Shown: positions 25,512 to 33,578 of the stretch, piece after piece
How the letters are laid out: each line of letters starts with the position of its first letter
Position numbering within the stretch: the stretch's first letter is position 1
Source of the DNA: Gemmatimonadota bacterium
GTDB lineage: Bacteria; Gemmatimonadota; Gemmatimonadetes; Longimicrobiales; Gaopeijiaceae
NCBI GenBank assembly: GCA_007121455.1
Contig: SKKN01000035.1
Location: 124,001 to 188,000 of the forward strand
Direction: 5' to 3'
Length of the DNA stretch: 64,000 nt
Program-made: the position numbers and the translations under genes
The notes under the pieces: generated by a model
Seen by the model: the letters and a program-made list of their open reading frames with translations, nothing else
Databases searched by the model: none
Told to the model about the DNA's origin: nothing

Positions 25512-26233
25512 CGCGCTTTCCGATCTGGGGACTCGAGTGGCGCCTGGGGCTCCGAAGGCGGAGGCTCTTCGTCCTGAACGTGACGATCCCGCTTCTCCTC
25601 GTCGTCCCGCTCATCGCGGCGGGGGCGCCGGCATTTCACTCGGCGGCCGCGATCACCGTCCTCTTCGTGCTCTTCGGAATCTTCGGCTCCGCGATCCCCC
25701 TCCTCCGGGACGGCGAAGGGGGAATTCTACGCCGCTTCGTGCTGACGGGTGGTTCGGAAGGGGGGATCCTCACCCAGCGCCTTCTCGCCTCTGCCTGCCT
25801 CGACTTCCTCCAGCTCCTCCCCTCCCTCGCGGTCGTGCTCCTGGCGGGCGAAGGCTCCATCTGGCCCCTGGCGGCAGCGATCCTCTTCCCCAGCCTCCTC
25901 GCGGCGAACCTGATCGGCGCCTGGGTCGCGGCAGGCGCACGCTCCTTGGCCGAAGGCGCGCTTTTTGCGGCCGTGACGGGGCTATTCCTCCTCCACGGAT
26001 CGGGAGTGTTTCGGACCGCGACGCCCGGAACGGCCGGGGCGCTGCTCGAGACGTGGCTTCCCTTCGGACCCCTGCACCGCACGCTCCTCGCCGCCACGGG
26101 TGGCGGCCCACCCCCCGCCGAGCCCCTCGTGGCGATCATGCTCCCGCTGAGCTCGGGAGCCGTCCTTCTCCTCGTGACCGGCCTTTTCGCGCGATTCCTG
26201 ATCGAGCGGATCGCCCCCGCCATACGCCCCTGA
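25508..26233 (+). CDS. ABC-2 type transporter permease
   Basis: 241 residues from a GTG at 25508. Six membrane helices are evident, starting LNVTIPLLLVVPLIAAG and ending SGAVLLLVTGLFARFLIERI, as expected of ABC-2 or CcmB-like permeases. The amphipathic N-terminus (WRLGLRRRRLF) would contact the ATPase. It is the last gene of the unit beginning with the ferredoxin. A strong promoter for the next unit starts 30 bases after its stop. Confidence 0.82.
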   Translation: MTRFPIWGLEWRLGLRRRRLFVLNVTIPLLLVVPLIAAGAPAFHSAAAITVLFVLFGIFGSAIPLLRDGEGGILRRFVLTGGSEGGILTQRLLASACLDFLQLLPSLAVVLLAGEGSIWPLAAAILFPSLLAANLIGAWVAAGARSLAEGALFAAVTGLFLLHGSGVFRTATPGTAGALLETWLPFGPLHRTLLAATGGGPPPAEPLVAIMLPLSSGAVLLLVTGLFARFLIERIAPAIRP

Positions 26234-26263
26234 CATCCACGTTCAGGTCGCGGGAAACCCAAG

Positions 26264-26292
26264 TTGACAGCCCGTGAATCGCCGGATATACT
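26264..26292 (+). promoter_or_regulatory. Near-consensus sigma-70 promoter
   Basis: TTGACA at 26264-26269 and TATACT at 26287-26292 are separated by exactly 17 bases. This is a perfect -35 and a five-of-six -10, rare in this GC-rich window. Transcription would start near 26299, running into the UspA/radical SAM/oxidase gene series. Confidence 0.75.
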
Positions 26293-26670
26293 GGCCATTC
26301 GGTGGAGTCGACCTTCAGTGGTCGATCGTGGGATTCGGTGCCTTCGGGTACCCCATACATGAAGCTCGGTCTCTCGCAGGCGGAGAGGTCGGGTCCGTAC
26401 AAAACAATCTGCTCATGCGACCCCGAAGCCGAACGGCCAGGGGTCCTCGGATTCGCCTCCCCAGGGGGAGGAGGATCCAGATAAGAACGCGAGAGGGCGA
26501 GACCTACTCGTCCCCCCTTTCGCACCCGGATCTGCGCCAAGCCTCCTCAGGGAGGAGTATTCCCGACGGACGATCGTCGGTATAGGGCCCCGCTCGGTCC
26601 CAGGCTTGGGATCGTGGGCTCGGTGCGGCCATTCGGTGTGCAGGGGGCAGATTCGGACCCGACGACCGAG
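26293..26670 (+). other. Long untranslated leader of the UspA-PCP_red gene
   Basis: About 370 bases separate the predicted transcription start from the ATG. No credible gene lies here. Local hairpins are visible: TCGACC/GGTCGA near 26308-26325, CCTCC/GGAGG near 26542-26555, CCGACG/CGTCGG (26563-26568 with 26575-26580) and TCCCA/TGGGA (26598-26611). None matches a riboswitch class I know. A leader of this length can carry post-transcriptional control. Confidence 0.5.
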
Positions 26671-28707
26671 ATGCGCATGTACCGAGAGGTCTTCGTCCCC
26701 GTCGACAACTCCTCCCACTCCCACTGGGCAGTGGACCGCGCCATCGAGATCTGCAAGAGATCCGAAGGGCGCATCACCGGCAATCACGTCTACGCCGCAC
26801 GCCTGCACGATGTCCGCTTTCGCCAGTTGGAAACGGGCCTCCCCGCCCAGTTCCAGACGGACGAGGAGATCAAGCGGCAGCGGAAAATCCACGACAAGTT
26901 GATCGAGAAGGGGCTCCAGCTCATCTCGGACTCCTTCCTCGACCAGACGGAGAAGCGGTGTCGTGAGGCAAACGTGCCGCTGACTCGTCAGCTCCTCGAA
27001 GGCATCAACTTCGAAGAGATCATCCTCGAGGCGAGCAAGGGGGCCGGCCGGCTCCCGAGCCTGATCGGCTTCGACGCCAACATCGCGGACAAGTACGACG
27101 GCGGCGAGCACGTACGAAGCGACGTCCAGCTGGGAGAGGACGGCCGCATCGTGGCGGAGGACGAGGAGCAGGACGAGAAGCTCGCCGGACAGAGCGGACG
27201 TGAGTACGACCTCGTCTGCATCGGAGCCCATGGGATCGGGAAGCAGCCTTACTCACAGCTCGGCGGGGTCGCGTCCCGGGTCATCCGGAAGGTCGAGAAG
27301 GACACACTCGTCATCCGGGACGACCAACCGCTCGAGGGCGGCCGCTGGATGGTCTGCGTGGATGGCTCCTCCTACTCGTACAAGGCGATGAGAAAGGCGC
27401 TGGAGATGGCGCGGGAGTATGGCGCCAAGCTCTACGTATGCTCGGCCTTCGACGTCGAGTACCACCACGTGGTCTTCGGGAACATCAAAGACGTCCTCTC
27501 CGCTCAGGCCGCCAAGGTCTTCAAGTTCGAAGAGCAGGAAGAGCTCCACAACAACATCATCGACAAAGGGCTCCTGAAGCTCTGCCAGGCGAACCTCAAG
27601 CGGGCCGAGGTCATGGCACAGGAGTTTCCCGATGTCGAGATGCAGACGCAGATCCTCATCGGAAAGCCCTTCCAGTGCATCCTCCAGTGGGTCGAGGAGG
27701 TGGAGCCCAGCCTCCTCATCGTCGCTCGCCATGGCGGCCACCGGATCGACGGCACGGAGATGGGTTCACAGGCGGACAACCTCAGCCGCCTCACCCCCAC
27801 GAACGTCCTGCTCGTAGGCACCCAGGACGTGCGCGCGGACGAGATTCCCTGGATCGAAGAGGACGGGGAACAGGGGCTCGAATGGGCCCCCGACGCGGAA
27901 GTGCGAATCCTGAGAGTGCCCCCGTTCGCGCTCGGCATCGCCCGCAAGGCAGTCGAAGAGTTCGTGGTGGAGCACTACGCCTCGAATGGAAACGGGAACG
28001 GAAACGGCAGCGGCCCCAACGGCGCAGCGGTCCTTCCGACCGTCACGAACGAGCGGCTCGACGAGGCGATCCGCAAGCTCCTCCCCACGCACATGCAGAT
28101 CGTGATGGGGATCGGCACGGCGGAAGAGATGGCGATGGCCGAGGTGAAGGCGGACGAAGCGATGAAGCGCACCGTCGTGGAGGGGCACGACTCCGACCCG
28201 GAGCCGGAGACGCCCATGATCTCCACGAAATGCCCCTACACGCATCACGTCCAGACCCGTGAGCGGACGGCGGCGGACCCGGTCGTATGGACCCAGGAAG
28301 CGTTCCAGCGGCTGAAGACCGTCCCCCTGATCGCCCGTCCGCTGGCCCGAAACACCGTGGAGCGGTTCGCCAAGGAGCACGGCTTCTGGCGTGTCACGAC
28401 ACGCGTAATGGACGAGAACAAGCAGGCGATGATCGAGGCGGACGAGTTCGACATGGACACGATGCTCGTGATGTTCAAGGAACTCCAGACCAAGCAGGTC
28501 AAGGCCGCTGCCGAAGGAGGGGACGCCCTGAGCCCCGAGATGCGGAAATTCATCGACGAGGCGAAGGCCCAGGGGGTCACGCGCTGCCCCATCCGTGACA
28601 TGGAACAGCAGGCCGACGCCTGTCCGATGGACTTCAAGACCGCTACGCCGGAGGAGGCGAAGGCAGCCGTCGAGCAGTTCATGAACCAAGAGAAGGACGG
28701 CAAGTGA
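26671..28707 (+). CDS. Tandem universal stress protein with C-terminal PCP_red domain
   Basis: 678 residues from the ATG at 26671; an in-frame ATG at 26677 and a GTG at 26614 are alternatives. Two UspA-like domains are present. The first starts YREVFVPVDNSSHSHWAVDRA and ends LVCIGAHGIG...GGVASRVIRK...TLVI. The second starts WMVCVDGSSYSYKAMRKALE and ends LIVARHGGHR...NLSRLTPTNVLLVG. The first carries a long charged insertion. After a Gly/Asn-rich linker a third region (VVWTQEAFQRLKTVPLIARP, residues ~535-590) matches the PCP_red domain of the neighbours. A Cys-containing tail (CPIRDM, ACPMDF) follows. UspA domains bind ATP or AMP; the role here is unknown. GTGA overlap couples it to the radical SAM gene. 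Confidence 0.82.
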   Translation: MRMYREVFVPVDNSSHSHWAVDRAIEICKRSEGRITGNHVYAARLHDVRFRQLETGLPAQFQTDEEIKRQRKIHDKLIEKGLQLISDSFLDQTEKRCREANVPLTRQLLEGINFEEIILEASKGAGRLPSLIGFDANIADKYDGGEHVRSDVQLGEDGRIVAEDEEQDEKLAGQSGREYDLVCIGAHGIGKQPYSQLGGVASRVIRKVEKDTLVIRDDQPLEGGRWMVCVDGSSYSYKAMRKALEMAREYGAKLYVCSAFDVEYHHVVFGNIKDVLSAQAAKVFKFEEQEELHNNIIDKGLLKLCQANLKRAEVMAQEFPDVEMQTQILIGKPFQCILQWVEEVEPSLLIVARHGGHRIDGTEMGSQADNLSRLTPTNVLLVGTQDVRADEIPWIEEDGEQGLEWAPDAEVRILRVPPFALGIARKAVEEFVVEHYASNGNGNGNGSGPNGAAVLPTVTNERLDEAIRKLLPTHMQIVMGIGTAEEMAMAEVKADEAMKRTVVEGHDSDPEPETPMISTKCPYTHHVQTRERTAADPVVWTQEAFQRLKTVPLIARPLARNTVERFAKEHGFWRVTTRVMDENKQAMIEADEFDMDTMLVMFKELQTKQVKAAAEGGDALSPEMRKFIDEAKAQGVTRCPIRDMEQQADACPMDFKTATPEEAKAAVEQFMNQEKDGK

Positions 28708-30122
28708 CCGACGGCCTTCCGGAACGAAGGCTTCCCACCCTCCCGGTGGGGAACGAATCGCGAATCGGCGAGGCCGGATCCGTTGCATTCGAGCCCTTCT
28801 TCCGTTCTGCCGCCCCCCGATTGGAAGACGGAGAGGCCGACACGTTCGTCCCTCACGTGGTGGCATGGAACCTCACGAAGCGGTGCAACCTGGCGTGCGC
28901 GCACTGCTACATCTCCGCAGGATCGTGGCATGCCGCGAAAGACGAGCTCTCCACGAGCGAATGCCGCCGGATCCTGGACGAGATCCTGGAGCTGAACGCG
29001 AGCCCCATGCTCATCCTCTCCGGAGGCGAGCCTCTCCTGCGGGAGGATCTCGAAGAGCTGGCGAGCCACGCTTCGTCCGCCGGCGCGACGGTCGTGGTGG
29101 GAACGAACGGAACCCGGCTCACGAGCGAGCGGATCGACTCACTCATGGAAGCCGGTGTCCAGGGGGTGGCGGTGAGCGTCGACTCCCTCCGAGCGAGCTA
29201 TCACGACCGCTTCCGGCACGGGGGGGGAGCCCTCCACGATACGCTCGCCGCCGTGGACCGCCTGGGTGCGCATGGGCTGGACTTCGTGGTCCAGACGTCC
29301 CTCACGCGTGGAAACCGTCACGAGCTTCGGGAACTGGTGGGATGGGCGGAGGGGAAGGGCGCCCTCTCCTTCAACCTCTACTTCCTCGTGGCCACCGGCC
29401 GGGGCGAAGGAATGACCGGTTTGTCTCCGGAGGAGAATGAGGAGGTTCTCGCGGAGCTGGCGGAGCTCGAGGCGGAGTACCGTGGGCGAATGATGGTTCG
29501 CTCGAAGTGCCAGCCCCAAATCATGCGCCACGTCGTGGACGGGCACGGAGACTCCCCCCTTCTCAACTACCGGACGCGATGTCCCTGCGGAATCCACTAC
29601 TGCAGGATCACCCCCGAGGGAAAGGTCACTCCCTGCCCTTACACCCCGATCGTCGCCGGTGACCTGCGAGAGCAGGCTTTCTCCGACATCTGGCGGGACT
29701 CCACCCTCTTCCACACGATCCGGCACGGCGAGCTCGGAGGGAAGTGCGGACGCTGCGAGTACCGCGAGGTCTGCGGAGGGTGCAGGGCGAGAGCGCACTC
29801 CGAGAGCGGCGACATTCTCGGCCCCGATGAATCGTGCGCCTACGAACCGTCGGGGGACCGGCCCCTGGTTCGCACCGAGCGCGAGATCACCTACGGGTCC
29901 ATCCACGAGGAGACCCTGCCCTGGACGGACGAGGCCCGCGACCGGATCGCTCGAGTACCCAGCTTCGTCCGGGGGGTGGTCACCGCCAGGGTCGAGGGGT
30001 TCGCAAGGGACAGAGGATACCGACAGGTCGACGTGGAGGTGATGGCGGAGGTACGGCGGAGCCTCCCGGTGGACTTCTCTCAGAAGCTTCCCTTCTTCCT
30101 CCGAAAGGGTGGGGACGCGTGA
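28704..30122 (+). CDS. Radical SAM/SPASM protein with C-terminal PCP_red domain
   Basis: 472 residues from a GTG overlapping the preceding stop. WNLTKRCNLACAHCYISAGS carries C-x3-C-x2-C for the SAM-binding 4Fe-4S cluster (first Cys about residue 61), and LILSGGEPLL is the GGE motif. Residues ~290-385 form a Cys-rich SPASM region (CPCGIHYCRITPEGKVTPCP..., KCGRCEYREVCGGCRARAH) of the type found in the NirJ/AhbC/AhbD heme-biosynthesis enzymes and peptide maturases. Residues ~405-455 (LPWTDEARDRIARVPSFVRG) are PCP_red. The domain fusion and the heme proteins encoded downstream suggest modification of a tetrapyrrole or of a protein in the same complex; this is inference. Confidence 0.88.
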   Translation: MTDGLPERRLPTLPVGNESRIGEAGSVAFEPFFRSAAPRLEDGEADTFVPHVVAWNLTKRCNLACAHCYISAGSWHAAKDELSTSECRRILDEILELNASPMLILSGGEPLLREDLEELASHASSAGATVVVGTNGTRLTSERIDSLMEAGVQGVAVSVDSLRASYHDRFRHGGGALHDTLAAVDRLGAHGLDFVVQTSLTRGNRHELRELVGWAEGKGALSFNLYFLVATGRGEGMTGLSPEENEEVLAELAELEAEYRGRMMVRSKCQPQIMRHVVDGHGDSPLLNYRTRCPCGIHYCRITPEGKVTPCPYTPIVAGDLREQAFSDIWRDSTLFHTIRHGELGGKCGRCEYREVCGGCRARAHSESGDILGPDESCAYEPSGDRPLVRTEREITYGSIHEETLPWTDEARDRIARVPSFVRGVVTARVEGFARDRGYRQVDVEVMAEVRRSLPVDFSQKLPFFLRKGGDA

Positions 30123-30148
30123 ACGGTCAGAGCGGAGGGGATGGGCGG

Positions 30149-31966
30149 GTGAACGTCAAAGACCTCTTGTTGGAACGAAAAGGCTGGATCGTCGCTCTGC
30201 TCGCGGTCGGCGGGATGCTCCTCCTGGCCTTTCCGCTCGTCGCTCAATACTCGGTACCTGAATACGGCGACGACTTCCCCCTGATCGGGAGTCGGGCCGC
30301 CGTATGGATCGCGGCGCAGGTTCACCTGATGTTCGCCGCGTTCGTTCTCGGAGTCCCGATGTTCGCGGTGATCGCCGAAGCCGTCTCCATTTTCGGCAAA
30401 CAGGACCGCTACGACCGTCTCGCGAAGGAGTTCACCCGACTCCTCCTGGTGGCCTACAGCGCGACGGCGCTCTGGGGCGGCCTCCTCCTCTTCCTCCTCA
30501 CCACGCTCTACCCGACCCTCTGGAGCTACCTTGCCGAGATCTTCGGCGCTTCGATGTGGGTCTACGCCGGGCTCTTTTTCATCGAGTCCGCGACCCTCTA
30601 CACCTACTACTACACGTGGGAACGATGGAAGAGGGGCCGGGCCAAGCTCTTCCACTGGGGGCTCGGGATCCTCCTCAACGTCTGGGGCACGACCGTGATG
30701 TTCATCGCGAACTCGTGGCTCACGTACATGACGAGTCCCCCGGCCGACGTCACTCCGGATACGGCCCCCGGGATGGTGCAGTTCTGGAGCGCGTTCGCCA
30801 ATGCGACGTGGATGCCGATCAACATTCATCGATTGATCGCGAACGCCGTCTTCGGGGGCGCGATCGTGGCGGCCTACGCCGCGTACCGATTCCTCAAGGC
30901 GAAAACGCCCGAAGAGCGGGCGCATTACGACTGGATGGGATACGTCGGAAACCTCATCGCGATCGGGGTCTTCCTCGTCCTTCCCTTCGCCGGCTACTGG
31001 TTGGGCCGGGAGATCTACGAGTACAACCAGCAGATGGGCATCACGATGATGGGCGGCTTCATGAGCTGGCTCTGGATCGTCCAGGCGTTCCTCATCGGGG
31101 TCCTCTTCCTCGCCGCGAACTACTACCTGTGGATCGGCCTGGGCCGGATTCCCGGAGGCGAGCGTTTTGCCCCCTACACGAAGTACATGCTCGTCGTGCT
31201 CGTGCTCGGGTTCATCGTCTGGGCGACGCCGCACTCGATGATCGCCACTCGGGACGAGCTCGCCGCGATGGGGGGTACGCACCATCCCTTCCTCGGTGTC
31301 CTCGGGCTGATGAGCGCCAAGAATACGGCGGTCAACCTCATGATCCTGACCACGTTCCTCTCCTTCCTCATGTACCGGAGAGCGAACAAGATTCCGACGG
31401 TGTCGTGGGCACGCACGGGCACGATCTCCCAGGGGACGATCCTCGCCGTCGCGTCGATCGTGGTTCTCTTCTACGGAGTCTATGGCTACTTCGTCCCCAC
31501 GATCGTCCGGATCGGCTTCTCGGTCTACCAGGTCCTGATCGTCCTCTTCACGATCGTCGCGGTCCTCGTGATCGATGTCCTCATCGCGCGGGGAGCGGAT
31601 ACCCGCGGCCCGATCCGCTGGGGGCAGATGCCCGAACGCTCGCAATACGCCCTCTTCGTCATCGTCGTGACCTTCACGTGGCTCATGGGCCTCATGGGGT
31701 TCGCCCGGAGTGGGATCCGCCAGCACTGGCACATCTGGGAAGTCATGCGGGACACGTCGCCTCATGCCGCTACGCCCGCGCTGGGATACGCGGCTCAGGT
31801 CATCAGCGTCTGCGTCATCCTCTTCCTCCTGATGATCGCGTTCGTCTTCTGGATCGGAGGCCTGATCGAGAAGCCTCAGCTCGTTCCGCAGGAGACGGAG
31901 GACACGGACGCCGCGGAGCTCGGACCGGGCTACGAACCGAGCCTGCAACCCGCAACCGGGGATTGA
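30149..31966 (+). CDS. Cytochrome bd-like oxidase subunit I (no CydB partner)
   Basis: 605 residues from a GTG at 30149 (GGAGG ten bases upstream); a GTG at 30119 that overlaps the radical SAM stop is an alternative. The first half aligns by eye with CydA. IAAQVHLMFAAFVLGVPMF has the N-terminal heme His (about residue 59), FFIESATLYTYYYTWERW the conserved Glu (about 146), NSWLTYMTSPP the CydA N-x-W motif, and NIHRLIANAVFGGAIVAAYAAY the second heme His (about 227). I do not find the GW-x3-E-x-GRQPW quinol loop, and the C-terminal half adds further helices unlike CydA. No subunit II gene follows; three cytochrome c genes do. It may take electrons from cytochrome c and reduce O2 or another acceptor such as NO. 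Confidence 0.8.
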   Translation: MNVKDLLLERKGWIVALLAVGGMLLLAFPLVAQYSVPEYGDDFPLIGSRAAVWIAAQVHLMFAAFVLGVPMFAVIAEAVSIFGKQDRYDRLAKEFTRLLLVAYSATALWGGLLLFLLTTLYPTLWSYLAEIFGASMWVYAGLFFIESATLYTYYYTWERWKRGRAKLFHWGLGILLNVWGTTVMFIANSWLTYMTSPPADVTPDTAPGMVQFWSAFANATWMPINIHRLIANAVFGGAIVAAYAAYRFLKAKTPEERAHYDWMGYVGNLIAIGVFLVLPFAGYWLGREIYEYNQQMGITMMGGFMSWLWIVQAFLIGVLFLAANYYLWIGLGRIPGGERFAPYTKYMLVVLVLGFIVWATPHSMIATRDELAAMGGTHHPFLGVLGLMSAKNTAVNLMILTTFLSFLMYRRANKIPTVSWARTGTISQGTILAVASIVVLFYGVYGYFVPTIVRIGFSVYQVLIVLFTIVAVLVIDVLIARGADTRGPIRWGQMPERSQYALFVIVVTFTWLMGLMGFARSGIRQHWHIWEVMRDTSPHAATPALGYAAQVISVCVILFLLMIAFVFWIGGLIEKPQLVPQETEDTDAAELGPGYEPSLQPATGD

Positions 31967-31976
31967 GGAGAGGGAG

Positions 31977-32783
31977 ATGTCGAGCGTCGACCTGAAGATC
32001 GTACTGGTGACCGTGATTACGATCGCCGCATATACCCTGGTGGCGAACATCATCCCGCAGGTGCAGTCCGACGTTCCGGAGGACATCGCCTTCGGCGCGG
32101 ACGTGACGTCCGAGGAGCTGGTCGACGCAGGCCGAAGCTTGTATGAAGGGGCGGGAGGGTGCCTTGCGTGCCATACGGAAGCCGGCGGCGCCCGGGGACC
32201 GAACCTGCTCACGGGCCATGACGGTGAGGGTGCGATCGGAGAGCGGTGCGAAGATCGCATCGCGGACCTGGACTGCAAGGACTATCTCTTCAGGGCACTG
32301 GTCGATCCGGGCGCATACGTGGTGGAGGGATATCCTCCCATCATGCCTCCGACGGACCGGACGCTGACGACACCTCAGGTCTGGGCCATCGTGGCGTACC
32401 TGGAGTCCCTGGGTGGGGAGGTGACCGTGACGGGAGATGACCTGGCACAGGCCGAAGAGGAGACCGCACAACCCGCCGCTGCTCCCAACGGGGAGCAAGC
32501 CGCAGCACCGGCCGTAGCCACCGACGACGCCGAAGCGATTCTCCAGGACCTCTGCCTCATGTGCCACCAGATGGGTGATCGGGGGACCGAGATGGGCCCC
32601 TCGTTCGACGAGGTCGGAGCACGACTCACCGCCTCGGAGATCCGCACGAAGATCCTGCATCCGGACCAGCTGATCTCCGAGGGCTACGAGCCCCTTGCCG
32701 GCGTGATGCCCTCCAACTTCGGGAGCCAACTCACTGCAACGCAGCTCGAATCGATCGTGCAGTACCTGAGCGCGCTTCGCTGA
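31977..32783 (+). CDS. Membrane-anchored diheme cytochrome c
   Basis: 268 residues, ten bases after the bd-like gene. One N-terminal membrane helix (LKIVLVTVITIAAYTLVANI) is followed by two heme-binding C-x2-CH sites: GGCLACHTEAGG in the first domain and LCLMCHQMGD in the second. The domains are joined by an Ala/Pro/Glu linker. Met ligands are likely in YPPIMPPTDR and GVMPSNF. It probably sits on the periplasmic face and relays electrons to or from the bd-like protein. Confidence 0.88.
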   Translation: MSSVDLKIVLVTVITIAAYTLVANIIPQVQSDVPEDIAFGADVTSEELVDAGRSLYEGAGGCLACHTEAGGARGPNLLTGHDGEGAIGERCEDRIADLDCKDYLFRALVDPGAYVVEGYPPIMPPTDRTLTTPQVWAIVAYLESLGGEVTVTGDDLAQAEEETAQPAAAPNGEQAAAPAVATDDAEAILQDLCLMCHQMGDRGTEMGPSFDEVGARLTASEIRTKILHPDQLISEGYEPLAGVMPSNFGSQLTATQLESIVQYLSALR

Positions 32784-32798
32784 CGGGGAGTGGGAAGA

Positions 32799-33578
32799 AT
32801 GCGAAAAAATCTCCAGGAACCGTTCTGGCAGGCCCTGATCGTTCTCGCGATCAGCTACGTCCTGCTCAAGTGGGGAATCCCGTACATCCCCCCGCTCATC
32901 GGGGTCTCCAGCGCTCCCGTCCCCCAGAGCGTCCTCGTGCAGTTCATGCTCACGGTCGCCGTCGGCGTTCTCGTCTGGGTGAGCGACAACGAGGAGCGGT
33001 GGCGGAGGTTCAAGCAGCCGATCCGGGAGGCGCTGGTGCTTCCCGAGCGGAAGCGGGTCCGCGTCGCCCTACTCGTGCTCCTTCCTCTCCTCGTGGGCTT
33101 CGTCACGTACGACACGGTTCGTCCGCGCGTCGATGCGCCGGCAGGCATCCGCGCCGTCCATCCGGCGCCGCCCACACAGATCGATTTCCGGGGCGAGCCG
33201 GTGCGCATCGAAGGTGCGGAGAACCCGCTGCGCGAAGAGGGGCGGATCGAGGAAGCGCGAGAGAGGGGCTTCGACATCTACTACCAGAGTTGCATGCCGT
33301 GCCACGGTGACTACCTGGACGGACAGGGCCACTTCGCACATGGCTACAGCCCGGCTCCGCTGACCCTGCGGGGAGGGAGCACGATCGCGCAGCTCACCGA
33401 GAGCTACGTCTTCTGGAGAATCGCGAAGGGGGGCCCGGGCCTGCCACGGGAAGGCAATCCCTGGAACTCGGCCATGCCCGCATGGGAGGACTTTCTCACC
33501 GAGGAGGACATCTGGGCCGTGACCCTCTTCCTCTACGAGCAGGCGGGCATCTCGCCCCGAACGTGGGAGGAGCATTGA
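32799..33578 (+). CDS. Membrane-bound monoheme cytochrome c
   Basis: 259 residues from the ATG at 32799; GTG 32790 is an in-frame alternative. Three membrane helices come first (FWQALIVLAISYVLLKWGI, VLVQFMLTVAVGVLVWV and VALLVLLPLLVGFVTY). A periplasmic cytochrome c domain follows with YQSCMPCHGDYLDGQGHFA and a Met in NSAMPAWEDFL as the likely sixth ligand. The multi-helix anchor fused to a class I cytochrome c is like membrane cytochromes that dock in respiratory complexes. The stop overlaps the next start (TGATG). Confidence 0.85.
   Translation: MRKNLQEPFWQALIVLAISYVLLKWGIPYIPPLIGVSSAPVPQSVLVQFMLTVAVGVLVWVSDNEERWRRFKQPIREALVLPERKRVRVALLVLLPLLVGFVTYDTVRPRVDAPAGIRAVHPAPPTQIDFRGEPVRIEGAENPLREEGRIEEARERGFDIYYQSCMPCHGDYLDGQGHFAHGYSPAPLTLRGGSTIAQLTESYVFWRIAKGGPGLPREGNPWNSAMPAWEDFLTEEDIWAVTLFLYEQAGISPRTWEEH

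Noticed and set aside
26274-26585. 103-codon frame in the leader after the strong promoter
   Set aside because: No ribosome site, no domain, Arg/Ser/Gly-rich; better explained as an untranslated leader.
23677-30122. Bacteriochlorophyll biosynthesis cluster
   Set aside because: PCP_red domains occur without BchL, BchN or the catalytic part of BchB, and no other photosynthesis gene is seen.
30080-32278. 732-codon minus-strand frame opposite the bd-like gene
   Set aside because: Composition (Asp/Glu/Arg/His runs) is the reverse complement pattern of membrane protein codons; no domains seen.
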